From Maylandia zebra (Eukaryota; Chordata; Actinopteri; Cichliformes; Cichlidae): 64,000 nucleotides of DNA. The stretch spans positions 31,375,075 to 31,439,074 of the forward strand of contig NC_135175.1 in assembly GCF_041146795.1 (NCBI RefSeq). Reading direction: 5' to 3'. The notes under the pieces were generated by a model. It ran no database searches. It saw only the letters and a list, made by a program, of their open reading frames with translations, and was not told the DNA's origin. The position numbers and the translations under genes were made by a program. This document shows, in pieces, positions 49,490 through 63,438 of the stretch. Each line of letters starts with the position of its first letter. Position 1 is the stretch's first letter.

Positions 49490-50507
49490 AAAACAAACAA
49501 ATACGTTCGATAAAGTGCTTTCGGTTCGGTATGCATATGTATCGAACAATACAAAATCTTTTATTTGTTTTATCAACTTTTCTTCCGACGATGCTGTCTG
49601 TGTTGAGCGCTCAGTAGATCTGTGTTCGACTACCCCGCCTAGGCTGCACTGTCGAGTGCAGATCCACTGAGCGCAGCGCAAGCTAGCAAGACAGAAGCCA
49701 AGCTCGTTGCAATATGGCAACTGCCTCAACGCTACCCGAAATTGAACCTCCCCCACCTTCATTCAGATCTGGCGTTTGAAACTATCGTGATGTTCATGTG
49801 AAGCATGACCCTGATGGTAAGCGCGTCATGGACAAAAGTAAAACAGTATGTCCGATGTGCCACGCAATGCTCAATTGGTGGGAACTAGTGCGTTAGCGCA
49901 GTTAGCTCGTTAACATGTTGATGCCGTCCAGCCCCACGCACGGGGCGATCCATGGTAACTCGTTAAGGGAGATTTGCAGCGTTATGGCGTTAACGTCATT
50001 TTAACGAGTTTAACGCTGACAGCACTAGTGGGAACACAATGAATATGACTACACATTTATGCCGACATCATCCTAGTGCAAAGACAAGTGGAAGCAGACA
50101 AAAACAACAAGCACACATGCCACAAACGTTACCAGAGTCATTTAGGCAGCCGTTAGCACATGATTCTCCTTATGGGGACCTGATATGTTTAATATGCTGC
50201 TGAGAGTATAGCCCAGAAGAAGCGTATAGAATAGCTTTTATTTTGGAAAGAGCCATTTCTCTGTAATAAACTCTCTTTTCCAAAGATGAGTGATTCCTCA
50301 ATCAGATTTATTTATTTATTTTTGTTGTTTCATCAACATTAAATTTAAAAACTGTACTTTTGAGTTAAAATATATATTTATAATGTTAATAAATGACTAA
50401 TTAAAAAGGCATGAACATTTTTTTTTTGTATCGAAAAAATATCGAACCGTGACACCAAAGTATCGAACAGAACTGAACTGTGAATTTTGTGTATCGTTGC
50501 ACCCCTA
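49490..50507 (+). mobile_element. hAT remnant with nested miniature element (gene D intron 1)
   Basis: Copy of 31990-33001; the nested element is 49886-50027, flanked by GTGGGAAC. Confidence 0.65.
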
Positions 50508-50903
50508 GTTGGAGGTAAAAGTGCTATAATGAAAAACATTTCAAGAAAATGTAAAATAAATGTATTCCAGGATACAACACAGCTGTCTTTGTCTTAACGC
50601 TGCAAATCGGTGTGTCGGCCCACTGGGCATTTGATTCTAATAACAGGCCTCAGTCTCTCCTGCTACTGGTCTGCATACTGCTAAATTTGGTATCGGTGCT
50701 CAAACCTTTTGTGTCTGTTTGCCCACCTCGGGAAGCAAAAATTTGTTGAACATATGAGACACTTTGACTCTTCAGTGCAGTGTGGAGCCTAACAAAGATC
50801 TGTTTTGTGTCCCAGCTGATCAGCAGGAGGAGAAGAGTCTGACGGAGCAGCAGAGGAACATTTTCAGCTACTTGGACTCAGCTCAGCCACTACAGAGGAA
50901 ACA

Positions 50904-51591
50904 ATGAGCTCAACACAGAAGGTGACAGACAGAGCAGGGCGATATGACCAAAAATATTTATCACGATATACATTTGAAAATTTGCGATAACAATATAGCT
51001 GGCGATAAAATTGACACTAGACAAAATACTTTACAACTCCACGACTTTATCAGTGCAAAAAAACCCCATCAATGTATTTTCACTTAAACAAGCAGCTGTT
51101 TTTTATGTGCATTAAAGTTATATAAAAATTTAACAGTGCAAATACAAATGCCTTGGAGCAAATGTCAGCCAATTTCCTCTGGAAAATCCTTTTGGTTAAA
51201 CTCTCAGCAAGCAATTTGCATTTGCACTGTTAAATTTTTATATAACTTTAATGCACATAAAAAACAGCTGCTTGTTTAAGTGAAAATATATTGATGGGTG
51301 TTTTGCACTAATAAAGTTGTGGAGTTGTAAAGTATTTTGTCTCGCGTCAATTACATCGTCAGTTATATTGTTATCACAAATTTTCAAATGTATATCGTGA
51401 TAAATATTTTTGGTCATATCGCCCTGCTCTACTTTCATGTGTTACTGTTTAGGCTTAAATAGGTTTGATGTTTGGTGCCTTTTTCTTAATGTAAAAAAAA
51501 CCCAGTATTGTTCAATCATTTTGTCAGCAGCTAATAAGACAAACATAGGATTTATTATCACTGAATGGTTATGTATATATCTAGAAAAAGT

Positions 51592-51631
<40 letters not shown>

Positions 51632-53193
51632 TCAGGAGGGATGGGCATGATTTTAGTGTTTGAACAGTCATGAATTATTTTTAACAGCAGGTTGGATGTA
51701 ATGTGTTAGAACTACCAGCAGGTGGGGATAAGAGACCTTTAAGGTGTTTGGTCCCACACTCCACCTTCAGGTTTAAAACTAGTGTTATTGGAGGGAGTTT
51801 GAAGGTTGAGTTTGTTCCACGACTGCATTTCACTCACTGCCTCTGTTTGTATCTCTGTCACTGCAGGACCAACATGGAGCGAGAAGTCAGCGCTCTCAGG
51901 AGGCCGACAAACCTCAACCAAGAAAGAGAGAGAAAAAACACACCTGTGACGAGTGTGGGAGGGGTTTTACTTTGAAGGGTAATCTAAAACAGCATCAGGT
52001 CATCCACACTGGAGAGAGACCGTTCAGCTGTGACTTGTGTGGAAAGTCTTTTTCCTGGAAGGAATCCCTAAAACAACACCATCTCATCCACAGTGGAGTT
52101 AAAGCGTACAGCTGTGATCAGTGTGGCAGAGCTTTTACTCACAGTAGCAGCTTACAGAGTCATCTAGTTACCCACTCTGGAATTAAGGCATACAGCTGTG
52201 ACATCTGTGGAAAAACTTTCAGCCAGGGAGGGCACCGAAATACACACCAACAGATCCACACCAGAAAGAGACTCAACAAGTGCAGTTACTGTGAGGTATG
52301 TATTTATATTGTTATCTTGTCATTTTAGCCTGACTGTTTGGAACAACTCTGCTCATTAAACTGTGTTAGCATGTTAGCAATTCTACTGCATGGAAAAGCA
52401 GCTCTGAGTGATTATTCAGATTTTCATGTCAGTTATGATTTTAGTATTACTGTAGTATTATGGTGGTAGTATTGTAGTTATTGCAGCCCAGTAAACTGAG
52501 TGTGTTAACTGAAACAGTCAAATGTAATTGGACGTCTGCAGAGATGCTCTTTATTTCAGGCGATGTTCAGGATAAAAATGTTGAAGGACTGACTTACACT
52601 GTGTTTGTGTCTTTGTTTAGAAGCAGAGCGACACAGATGGATCCAGTTCTCAACCCTGTCATCACCGTGGTGGTGGGAAAGACTTTCGTTGTGACCTCTG
52701 TGGAAAAACTTTCAGCCATGAAAGGAGCTTAAAAAGACATCAACGTAGACACACTGGAGACAAACTGAAATACTGCAAAGAATGTGGGAGAAGCTTCACC
52801 ACATCACATCACTTAAAACAACATGAACTGATTCACAGTGGGGTTAAAAAGCACCTCTGTGATCAGTGTGGGTCATCCTTCATCACTGCAGGTCAACTTA
52901 AAAAACACAAACGAGTCCACACAGGAGAGAAACCATACAAGTGCAGACACTGTGACAAAAGCTTCTCACAATCAGGTCATCGTAACAAGCATGAACGTAC
53001 ACACATGGAAGGAAACTACAGCTGTGACCAGTGTGACAAGAGCTTCAGGAATCTCAGTTCATACTCCGAACACAAACGATCCCACGTTACTAATAAACTG
53101 TTTCACTGTTACCAATGTGCCCAAACATTCACCTCATTGTCTGCTCTGTGCAAACATCAGCGTGATCACTCAGGGCTGAAATCACTCCCATAA
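50904..53193 (+). CDS. C2H2 zinc-finger protein, gene D (339 aa, 10 fingers)
   Basis: Coding exons 50904-50921 (exon 2 spans 50816-50921), 51867-52295 and 52621-53193 join in phase. Exon 3 has only four fingers. Its fourth finger starts as CDICGKTFSQGGHRNTH and then continues QQIHTRKRLNKC, the end of a different finger in genes B, C and E, so an in-frame deletion fused two fingers. Exon 4 has six fingers with helices unlike the paralogues (SHERSLKRH, TTSHHLKQH, ITAGQLKKH, SQSGHRNKH). TAA gives the short tail, as in gene B. Intron 2 is only 945 bases because most of the LINE is deleted. Probable nuclear DNA-binding protein. Confidence 0.85.
50931..51430. repeat. Complete foldback element after exon 2 donor (gene D)
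   Basis: AGAGCAGGGC at 50931 pairs with GCCCTGCTCT ending at 51430. The arms are long, and the element lies 10 bases after the donor. It can be drawn as a ~500-base hairpin in the pre-mRNA. Confidence 0.75.
51593..51627. repeat. TG microsatellite in intron 2 of gene D
   Basis: About 17 TG units; the matching array in gene E (61433-61485) is longer. Confidence 0.95.
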
Positions 53194-53760
53194 CTGGATC
53201 ACAGTGAATCTGAGGAGACAGAAAGATCCTCTGGTTTCAGTGTCAGACTCAAAAAGCTTGAGATCAGGCTCCACAGAGTTCAGATAGAATCATTTAAACT
53301 TGTGTTGAACTGAACTGGTTGCTGGGCTGAACTTCTACATAATACAGATTTACATGGGATCTTATTTTCTGTCGTTTTACTGAGTCAGTTTTGTCCTTTT
53401 TTCTCTGTCCTGGTTTTGCTCGTCTGTAAATAATTGAAACTCAGTCAAATAGTTCATTGTTCTCCAGCAAAACGTTTTGGAAACTCATGTTTAACCTTTA
53501 AACTCTGACATGTTTTAGCACACAAGGCTTCATCGGGGAGTTCACTCATGATTGGACCATGAGAATAAAGGTTTTCAGTTCTTTCAAAGAGAGTCTTGGA
53601 GGTGTTTGATGTTTCTGTTTTTTCTACAGAAAGGAAGAAACTATTTTTCTAGCTTTGTGTAGTGTGGAAGTTTTTAATGTTTCTTTCATCTGTGATGTTC
53701 TTGAATGTGTTGACATGAAGATGGTACAAATAAACTGTCCTTTTAGCTTTAGCTCCTAAT
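53194..53760 (+). other. 3' UTR of gene D
   Basis: AATAAA at 53564-53569 and near 53727. The Harbinger target site CTGTCCTGGTTTTG near 53406 is empty. Confidence 0.65.
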
Positions 53761-55309
53761 TTATTCATTATTTATGGATGTAGCACAGCAGCAGTGTCTT
53801 GATTAACACATAGAGGGCTCGGGATCTGATGGTAAATAATGTTTTGTGTCCTTGTACACATCATACAGCTCAGCTGTTCCACAGATGTCAGGTTTACACA
53901 GTGGGATGGTTTGTAAGAACGCAGCTCTCCTGTGGATAAATCCTTACTCTTAGCCTCAGGACCTCACACAGTCCCAGCAGGTTCGGTCAGAAGATTTATC
54001 CCTTATACCAAAACGTCACTGGTTGAACTGGCTGCATGCATCTCTGAATGTAAATTGGTGCACTATTAATAGATCACTCTTGAACGGTATCATCTCACTA
54101 ATTTGCCCACTTAGTAAATCTCACTCATGGCCAAGAAATTGAAATAAATCTTGTTTCCCTGCTGGATAGTGATCCACTGTAACTCTGCTCCTCCTTCCTG
54201 TTTAGGATTTCTGTGGCTGAAGTAAAATTCCCTCCATCCATCACTTATCCCAGCTAACCCAAAGTAAAATAAAGTTTTGCTCATCTTAACAAAGCATTAC
54301 AATAATGGGCATTACCAATGCAAACTGAATAATACAGAAGATGAAAGAAGAGACTTTGATCAGTTAATAAAGCTCATGATCTTGATTCATTGTGGCTGCT
54401 ACACAGATACTTCTGGGTCACTTCTCTCAGTTAGGAACCTTCCTCACCAAACTGACTGTTGGACCACACCCCTGGTTTCATGAGAAATTGTTTCAGCCAT
54501 GATTTCTCTTCCTGTATTTCAGAGTAAAGACTGAAGTGACAAATGGAAACATGTTTAAAAAACGCAATGTGGGAGAGACGTTGAGGTCCTTGGAAGTTAC
54601 CCTGGGTTTTTCTGTCACCCTGCTAGATGTTACACACCTTGTCATTGGACTGATTTCTAAATTAAATGCGACGTAATATTTGCTCTTGGTTTGTTTCTCC
54701 TGTACAGAACCTTGCAGTACAACAGAAACCTAAAAACATTATTTGTAGTTGTTATTCTTAGTTGTTCTGCTGCCTAAATACCACAGGGTGTAATTATGAA
54801 GTTATTGAGCTGCACATACTTTACGACCTGCTTAAGTTCGAGGTCACAGCGTCTGCAGAGCAGCTGGAACATAATGAAGTCTACAAGGTTAAAGTTTTAT
54901 CTTCACTTGTTGTTCTCTCTGCTGCTTGGTTTGATGGATCTGAGAGCTTTTGTTTTTATTACTGTTATTATAATTATCATTAATATTTTACTCTTTAAAA
55001 GCTTTAAAATAGTGTTTGTGTTTTGAAAAGTTGATTTAAGAATTGAACAGAAACATCTGTCATAAAAATCGCCCAAAGGCACAGAGACAAACTCAAAGGA
55101 TGCAACCTGTAACTTCCTTCATGTCAGCACCATCATCGATTATTTATAGTAAATGCATATAGCAACAGTAACACTTTAGTTTGGATTTCATGATTTCTGT
55201 AACTGGAAAATATTATTTTGTTTAAAGACAGAAGTGAGTGCGTAGTTGCAACATTAAAGTGAAATATTTAATAGTCTAATAACAGATTATGTGTTGAAGC
55301 TGTCGTTTC
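53761..55309 (+). other. D-E spacer, same layout as the B-C spacer
   Basis: Carries the short version of the unrecognised frame (from MFKKRNVGETLRSLEV, near 54551) and the hydrophobic frame from MKSTRLKFYLHLLFSLLLG (54868 on). No further insertion is seen. Confidence 0.35.
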
Positions 55310-55632
<323 letters not shown>

Positions 55633-55789
55633 TCATTTCCCTGAATTTTAAAGATGTGTCGGTGTAGACTTCGTGGCCCAACATATCCCAGATTGCATAG
55701 CGCGGCGGTGGATGTGGATAATTTTGCCGAAAAAAACGGTGGAAGCGGAGCAGCCAAAGAGTAAACGTTTAAAATTAAGTACTGTTATG

Positions 55790-56062
55790 ATGTCTCAACA
55801 GGACCTGGAAAAACTAGTCCATGCATTCATCTTTAGTAGGCTTGATTACTGTAACAGCATCTTTACAGGTCTACCTAAAAAATCAGTCAGACAACTGCAG
55901 CTCATTCAGAACTCTGCTGCTCGAGTCCTCACTAAGACCAAACAAGTGGACCACACCAGTCCAGCTCTGAGGTCTTTACTCTGGCTGCCTGTCCGTCAGA
56001 GGATAGACTTTGAAGTTCTGATGCTGGTCTATAAAGCTCTGAATGGTTTAGGACAAAAATAC
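55790..56062 (+). mobile_element. L2 RT C-terminal fragment (D-E spacer)
   Basis: Same as 24103-24374, with GQKY instead of GPKY at its end. Confidence 0.7.
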
Positions 56063-56346
56063 TAGTGATGGTGATATAAAGCCTCGTGATGAACTGAAGC
56101 TTTCCATCCAACTGGTCGACTCATGGTTCGAAGCATTGTGATGATTCATTTGCTCTACTTCGCCATCAAGTGGACGATTCAAGTGAAACAAGCTCTGTGA
56201 TTATAATGATGTGACGTGTAAACCGCTAAACTGAATAAATAAATTGTTTTCATGATTATTTATCCCGAATATTGTCTCAGTATGTCTGATACAAAAGAGA
56301 AAGTGGAACCTATCAGGACAGAGTTTTGGTATGATTGTGTAACTGT

Positions 56347-57430
56347 TAGAGCTGGGTATCGTCACTGATTTCTAGAATCGATTCGATCCGATCTGGGTAA
56401 ATTTTTCCTCAGACAGTCAGAAATGTTATAATTCAGATCACGGATCAGTACATTTCCATAATTTTATATCTATAAAAAGAAAGATGACATTTGCGAGACT
56501 TTATCAAAGGTGTAAGCATCACAGCAGATGCCTTTGTATCAAAGTAGCTGAGGCTAAAACAGAAAAACGATTTTATAAAAATATTCTGCAGTAGATCAAA
56601 AACGAAAGAAAACCATTAATCAACATATGAACATTACCTGATGCTGCTGAAGTGAAGCAGAGAAAAGTTACAGAGGTTTAGAGACACGGCTAAGCGTTTT
56701 GCATTTTGCATAATTTTAAAAAGTTTACATTTGTTCAGTAGCCTACTGAACAGCAGAAATTAGGTTTTCTTTTCGGAAGTAAGTAAAAGGGAAAAAAACA
56801 GCGACCGACAGCGCTGTAAACAACGGTAGACTTGTGCATAACAAGCAAGTGAATAATGCAGAAAACAGATTTTTAGACGGGAAACTGTTCTTGGAGTACA
56901 GAGAGAGACCACGAGCTGTGCATGAAGTGTGATTTTATCGTGGTGGAAGCAAAATAGCAAAAGTCAGAGGGAATTCATGGCTATGTTTATGTGAAGCGTA
57001 GTTTGGATCTTCTTTTGCTGCTGGTTCAGTCAATATTGTTTGGAGAGGTAAAACCTACAGCTTCAGAATCAGTGCAAAAAGGGCGTAAAACACAAGGCCC
57101 GCCGACAGATCAGAACCAGCGAGCTGTCGGATTTCGGCCCTAACCGTGTCCGTGCCGTCGGGTGAGAAAGGCCACATCTCACTGATTCTGATGTGTCGGC
57201 GGGTCCGCGCTTTGTGTTTACGTCTTTGTGCATAATAGCCTACGTGTATCTGCTGTCATTTACTGTTTTAGCTGTTTGGTGGTTGTTGAAATTTAGTGAG
57301 GTTTAACCTGAGATTCTGGCGTTTGGGGCAAAATAAATTTATATTAAAAATCGATTCAGGATTTTAATGAATCAATATCACGTTATCCAAGCTAGAATCG
57401 ATTTTAATCGATAATCAAAACCCACCCCTA
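56347..57430. mobile_element. Old non-autonomous hAT, uninterrupted copy
   Basis: 1,084 bp, flanked by GTAACTGT on both sides. It defines the empty sites for the insertions in the other two copies. Confidence 0.85.
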
Positions 57431-57711
57431 GTAACTGTGTAATCATGCTTATGTACATCTGGATAATGACACAAACTGTGTGGCGCTCCACTTTTTAATA
57501 AACTAAAAGACATTATAGGATCTGTAGTGTTGTTTATTTATATTATGGTACTTATCAGTTGTGATATTTATTACTGTGTGCATACTTTATTAGAAGAGAA
57601 AAAAAATCTCTTCCTTGCTGGTTCCATCGAAGAAGAAATGCTCAAGTAACTGTGTAGCACGTAGGTAATCCAATTCCACAACACAGCGTGATGAGGGAAT
57701 CAGCTGTGTTT

Positions 57712-57913
57712 TGCTGCCCATTTTATTTCGAATCTGGCGCGAACCGGCGAGCCAGTTCCTGAATCAGTCACGTGGTACGGACTGCCCACGAGGCCTCGAA
57801 CGTCACTGCATACGTAATCAAAGCGAGCCTCGATACGCGCTTCATAAAAATTCCCCCGAGATTACTCGACACGCTTCGAAGCTTCGACACATCACTACCT
57901 CTCACATCTAAAG
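57712..57913 (+). promoter_or_regulatory. Presumed promoter and exon 1 of gene E
   Basis: Nearly the same as for genes C and D; donor GTAAGT at 57914. Confidence 0.5.
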
Positions 57914-58067
57914 GTAAGTGTCAAGGTAACTTTGAACTGTTCAGTCAATCTTGAGTTTATCGAAGTTTTCTGAAGGACGCTTTCTGTTGCTCTCTGTGAG
58001 AGAAGACCGTTAAAGGCGAGGCTCTCCAGAGTGTAGCAAAACAGGAAACCACAGCTGTGTGTGTGTA

Positions 58068-58752
58068 ATGCTGGGCTTATGCTGGGCTTACACTGTGCGA
58101 TTTTTGGCCCATTTTGAGCCGATTTTTGAGTCGTGCGACCGTTTTGGCGATCGGCCCGATTTTGGCCTTCGTCGTGCATCGCGTAGTATACGTGGGCTAA
58201 TGCTGGGCAGACACTGCGATTTTTTTCAGTCGCGCGATTCAGCTCCTACTCAAACTGTACGTTGACTCGCAGGGGTTAGAAGTTCATAGGTCACGGTGCA
58301 GGGTCTCACACTATACGGCCCGATGCTCTGATGCGACCTGAGTGCTCACACTGTGCGTCCATAAAATGAAGGTTATAACGGAAATTCTGTCGCTCGCTCT
58401 CCCTCTCTGTCTTTCACTCACACAGACACACCACCACCATCAACTTTGCTAAATTGCTAATGAAAAACATTGATCAGGCAGCTGTGATTGAGCAGCAGTG
58501 TAGATCCAACTATTTTCACGGTTGTTGTGGTCGTGATAATTTTGTGAGGCCACATCGAAAAGGCTCGGATGAGCTTTCCAAAGTTCTACAAGTTGTGCTC
58601 CCATCGCTTGTGTCCAGATCACACATGTGCTGTGCCGTCTTTTTCGCTGACATTTGTGTTTGCGCGTGCGCAGTGTGACAAACTGCAGTGACACCCTGGT
58701 CTGTTCTTCTTTCATTGACTGAAGGGTACCAACAATTTTGTCCACGTCTACG
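58068..58752 (-). mobile_element. Harbinger/ISL2EU-like fragment with MADF frame (gene E intron 1)
   Basis: Copy of 30721-31410; MADF-like frame at 58449-58745. Confidence 0.45.
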
Positions 58753-59329
58753 GCGCTACTCCCTCGGACCGAGAAACCCCTCTCTCTCGGGTCTGGGTGA
58801 CGGTATTGCTCTTGAGCTCATGTAGAGCACACTGTCCTTGCTAGAGACAGATGAAGGCGGATTCCTCTTCACTCAAGTCTTCCTCCGACAGCTGGCTTTA
58901 CCAATTCACTGTTGCTGGCTGCAAAGGGTTACTACTCACTTGCAGGAGTGGCCGCAACCACTGGCAATAAGCTGCTCTTTATAGAGGACTCATGCTCGGG
59001 GAGACGTTTTCTGGTCCACCCTCTCTCCCAGAAGAGCCCCAGGAATGCTTGTGTCATCTTTGCATACCTCCACAATTACATATTGTTTAGTCTTTAAAAA
59101 AGAAATTGAGATTTTCCGTGTACCACCAGAGAGAGACTAAGTACTACTAGTGGTATGTGTACCACAGTTTGAGAACCACTGTTCTAAACCATGCTGTGAA
59201 ACTCCTGGGGACCACCCCTTAAGGGTGAGATTAAAAGTATATGTGTATGACTGAGGGGCTGCCCCTCAGATCTGCTCTGGGAGAAACATAAGAATGTAGA
59301 AGAGGTGAAGGGAGTGTGTTTTTAAAAAA

Positions 59330-60346
59330 ACAAAACAAACAAATACGTTCGATAAAGTGCTTTCGGTTCGGTATGCATATGTATCGAACAATACAAAATC
59401 TTTTATTTGTTTTATCAACTTTTCTTCCGACGATGCTGTCTGTGTTGAGCGCTCAGTAGATCTGTGTTCGACTACCCCGCCTAGGCTGCACTGTCGAGTG
59501 CAGATCCACTGAGCGCAGCGCAAGCTAGCAAGACAGAAGCCAAGCTCGTTGCAATATGGCAACTGCCTCAACGCTACCCGAAATTGAACCTCCCCCACCT
59601 TCATTCAGATCTGGCGTTTGAAACTATCGTGATGTTCATGTGAAGCATGACCCTGATGGTAAGCGCGTCATGGACAAAAGTAAAACAGTATGTCCGATGT
59701 GCCACGCAATGCTCAATTGGTTGGAACTAGTGCGTTATCGCAGTTAGCTCGTTAACATGTTGATGCCGTCCAGCCCCACGCACACGATCCATGGTAACTC
59801 GTTAAGGGAGATTTGCAGTGTTATGGCGTTAACGTCATTTTAACGAGTTTAACGCTGACAGCACTAGTGGGAACACAACGAATATGACTACACATTTATG
59901 CCGACATCATCCTAGTGCAAAGACAAGTGGAAGCAGACAAAAACAACAAGCACACATGCCACAAACGCTACCAGAGTCATTTAGGCAGCCGTTAGCACAT
60001 GATTCTCCTTATGGGGACCTGATATGTTTAATATGCTGCTGAGAGTATAGCCCAGAAGAAGCGTATAGAATAGCTTTTATTTTGGAAAGAGCCATTTCTC
60101 TGTAATAAACTCTCTTTTCCAAAGATGAGTGATTCCTCAATCAGATTTATTTATTTATTTATTTTTGTTGTTTCATCAACATTAAATTTAAAAACTGTAC
60201 TTTTGAGTTAAAATATATATTTATAATGTTAATAAATGACTAATTAAAAAGGCATGAACATTTTTTTTTTTGTATCGAAAAAATATCGAACCGTGACACC
60301 AAAGTATCGAACTGAACTGTGAATTTTGTGTATCGTTGCACCCCTA
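59330..60346 (+). mobile_element. hAT remnant with nested miniature element (gene E intron 1)
   Basis: Copy of 31990-33001; nested element 59728-59866. Confidence 0.65.
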
Positions 60347-60742
60347 GTTGGAGGTAAAAGTGCTATAATGAAAAACATTTCAAGAAAATGTAAAATAAAT
60401 GTATTTCAGGATAAAACACAGCTGTCTTTGTCTTAACGCTGCAAATCGGTGTGTCGGCCCACTGGGCATTTGATTCTAATAACAGGCCTCAGTCTCTCCT
60501 GCTACTGGTCTGCATACTGCTAAATTTGGTATCGGTGCTCAAACCTTTTGTGTCTGTTTGCACACCTCGGGAAGCAAAAATTTGTTGAACATATGAGACA
60601 CTTTGACTCTTCAGTGCAGTGTGGAGCCTAACAAAGATCTGTTTTGTGTCCCAGCTGATCAGCAGGAGGAGAAGAGTCTGACGGAGCAGCAGAGGAACAT
60701 TTTCAGCTACTTGGACTCAGCTCAGCCACTACAGAGGAAACA

Positions 60743-61431
60743 ATGAGCTCAACACAGAAGGTGACAGACAGAGCAGGGCGATATGACCAAAAATATTTAT
60801 CACGATATACATTTGAAAATTTGCGATAACAATATAGCTGACGATAAAATTGACACTAGACAAAATACTTTACAACTCCACGACTTTATCAGTGCAAAAA
60901 AACCCCATCAATGTATTTTCACTTAAACAAGCAGCTGTTTTTTATGTGCATTAAAGTTATATAAAAATTTAACAGTGCAAATACAAATGCCTTGGAGCAA
61001 ATGTCAGCCAATTTCCTCTGGAAAATCCTTTTGGTTAAACTCTCAGCAAGCAATTTGCATTTGCACTGTTAAATTTTTATATAACTTTAATGCACATAAA
61101 AAAACATCTGCTTGTTTAAGTGAAAATATATTGATGGGTGTTTTGCACTAATAAAGTTGTGGAGTTGTAAAGTATTTTGTCTCGCGTCAATTACATCGTC
61201 AGTTATATCGTTATCACAAATTTTCAAATGTATATCGTGATAAATATTTTTGGTCATATCGCCCTGCTCTACTTTCATGTGTTACTGTTTAGGCTTAAAT
61301 AGGTTTGATGTTTGGTGCCTTTTTCTTAATGTAAAAAAAACCCAGTATTGTTCAATCATTTTGTCAGCAGCTAATAAGACAAACATAGGATTTATTATCA
61401 CTGAATGGTTATGTATAAATCTAGAAAAAGT

Positions 61432-61489
<58 letters not shown>

Positions 61490-63318
61490 TCAGGAGGGAT
61501 GGGCATGATTTTAGTGTTTGAACAGTCATGAATTATTTTTAACAGCAGGTTGCATGTAATGTGTTAGAACTACCAGCAGGTGGGGATAAGAGACCTTTAA
61601 GGTGTTTGGTGCCACGCTCCACCTTCAGGTTTAAAACTAGTGTTAATGGAGGGAGTTTGAAGGTTGAGTTTGTTCCACGACTGCATTTCACTCACTGCCT
61701 CTGTTTGTATCTCTGTCACTGCAGGACCAACATGGAGCGAGAAGTCAGCGCTCTCAGGAGGCCGACAAACCTCACAGAAGAAAGGGAGAGAAAACACACA
61801 CCTGTGACGAGTGTGGGAAGGATTTTACTTTGAAGGCTAATCTAAAACAGCATCAGGTCATCCACACTGGAGAGAGACCGTTCAGCTGTGACTTGTGTGG
61901 AAAGTCTTTTTCCTGGAAGGATTCCCTAAAACAACACCATCTCATCCACAGTGGAGTTAAAGCGTACAGCTGTGATCAGTGTGGCAGAGCTTTTAATTGC
62001 AGTAGGAGCTTACAGAGGCATCTAGTTACCCATTCTGGAATTAAGGCATACAGCTGTGACATCTGTGGAAAAACTTTCAGCCGGCAAGAGCACAGAAATA
62101 TACACCTGCGCATTCACACCAGACATGATGTGTACTGCTGTGAACAGTGTGGCAAAGAGTTTACAACAGATGCACAGTTAAAACAACACATGTTTACCCA
62201 CACTGAGGAGAGACCTTATAAATGTGACCTGTGTGAGAAGACTTTTAAATCTCCACATGACCTGAGACGACACCAACAGATCCACACCAGAAAGAGACTC
62301 TACAAGTGCAGTTACTGTGAGGTATGTATTTATATTGTTATCTTGTCATTTTAGCCTGACTGTTTGGAACAACTCTGCTCATTAAACTGTGTTAGCATGT
62401 TAGCAATTCTACTGCATGGAAAAGCAGCTCTGAGTGATTATTCAGATTTTCATGTTAGTTATGATTTTAGTATTACTGTAGTATTATGGTGGTAGTATTG
62501 TAGTTATTGCAGCCCAGTAAACTGAGTGTGTTAACTGAAACAGTCAAATGTAATTGGACGTCTGCAGAGATGCTCTTTATTTCAGGCGACGTTCAGGATA
62601 AAAATGTTGAAGGACTGACTTACACTGTGTTTGTGTCTTTGTTTAGAAGCAGAGCGACACAGATGGATCCAGTTCTCAACCCTGTCATCACTGTGGTGGT
62701 GGGAAAGACTTTCGTTGTGACCTTTGTGGAAAAACTTTCAGTCAGCAAGCCACCCTAAAAAGACATCAACGTAGACACACTGGAGACAAACTGCAATACT
62801 GCAAAGAATGTGGGAGAAGCTTCACCACACCAACTGAGTTAAAACAACATGAACTGATTCACAGTGGGGTTAAAAAGCACCTCTGTGATCAGTGTGGGTC
62901 ATCCTTCACCACTGCAAGGGAGCTTAAAAGACACAAACGAGTCCACACAGGAGAGAAACCATACAAGTGCAGACACTGTGACAAAAGCTTCTCACAGTCA
63001 AATGGTCGTAACTCTCATGAACGTACACACATGGAAGGAAACTACAGCTGTGACCAGTGTGACAAGAGCTTCAGGAATCTCAGTTCATACTCCACACACA
63101 AACGATCCCACGTTACTAATAAACTGTTTCACTGTTACCAATGTGCCCAAACATTCACCTCATTGTCTGCTCTGTGCAAACATCAGCGTGATCACTCAGG
63201 GCTGAAATCACTCCCATCACTGGATCACAGTGAATCTGAAGAGACAGAAAGATCCTCTGGTTTCAGTGTCAGACTCAAAAAGCTTGAGATCAGGCTCCAC
63301 AGAGTTCAGATAGAATAA
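60743..63318 (+). CDS. C2H2 zinc-finger protein, gene E (428 aa, 12 fingers)
   Basis: Coding exons 60743-60760 (exon 2 spans 60655-60760), 61725-62321 and 62647-63318 join in phase. Exon 3 has six fingers (helices include SWKDSLKQH, NCSRSLQRH, SRQEHRNIH, TTDAQLKQH, SPHDLRRH). Exon 4 has six; the fourth, SQSNGRNSH, is unlike all paralogues. TCA is read through as in gene C, but a TAA seven codons before gene C's stop ends the tail at VQIE. A Harbinger derivative enters the 3' UTR at 63439. Probable nuclear DNA-binding factor. Confidence 0.85.
60770..61270. repeat. Complete foldback element after exon 2 donor (gene E)
   Basis: AGAGCAGGGC at 60770 pairs with GCCCTGCTCT ending at 61270. Copy of 50931-51430. 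Confidence 0.75.
61433..61485. repeat. TG microsatellite in intron 2 of gene E
   Basis: About 26 TG units at the same place as the gene D array. Confidence 0.95.
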
Positions 63319-63438
63319 TTTAAACTTGTGTTGAACTGAACTGGTTGCTGGGCTGAACTTCTACATAATACAGATTTACATGGGATCTTATTTTCTGTCG
63401 TTTTACTGAGTCAGTTTTGTCCTTTTTTCTCTGTCCAG

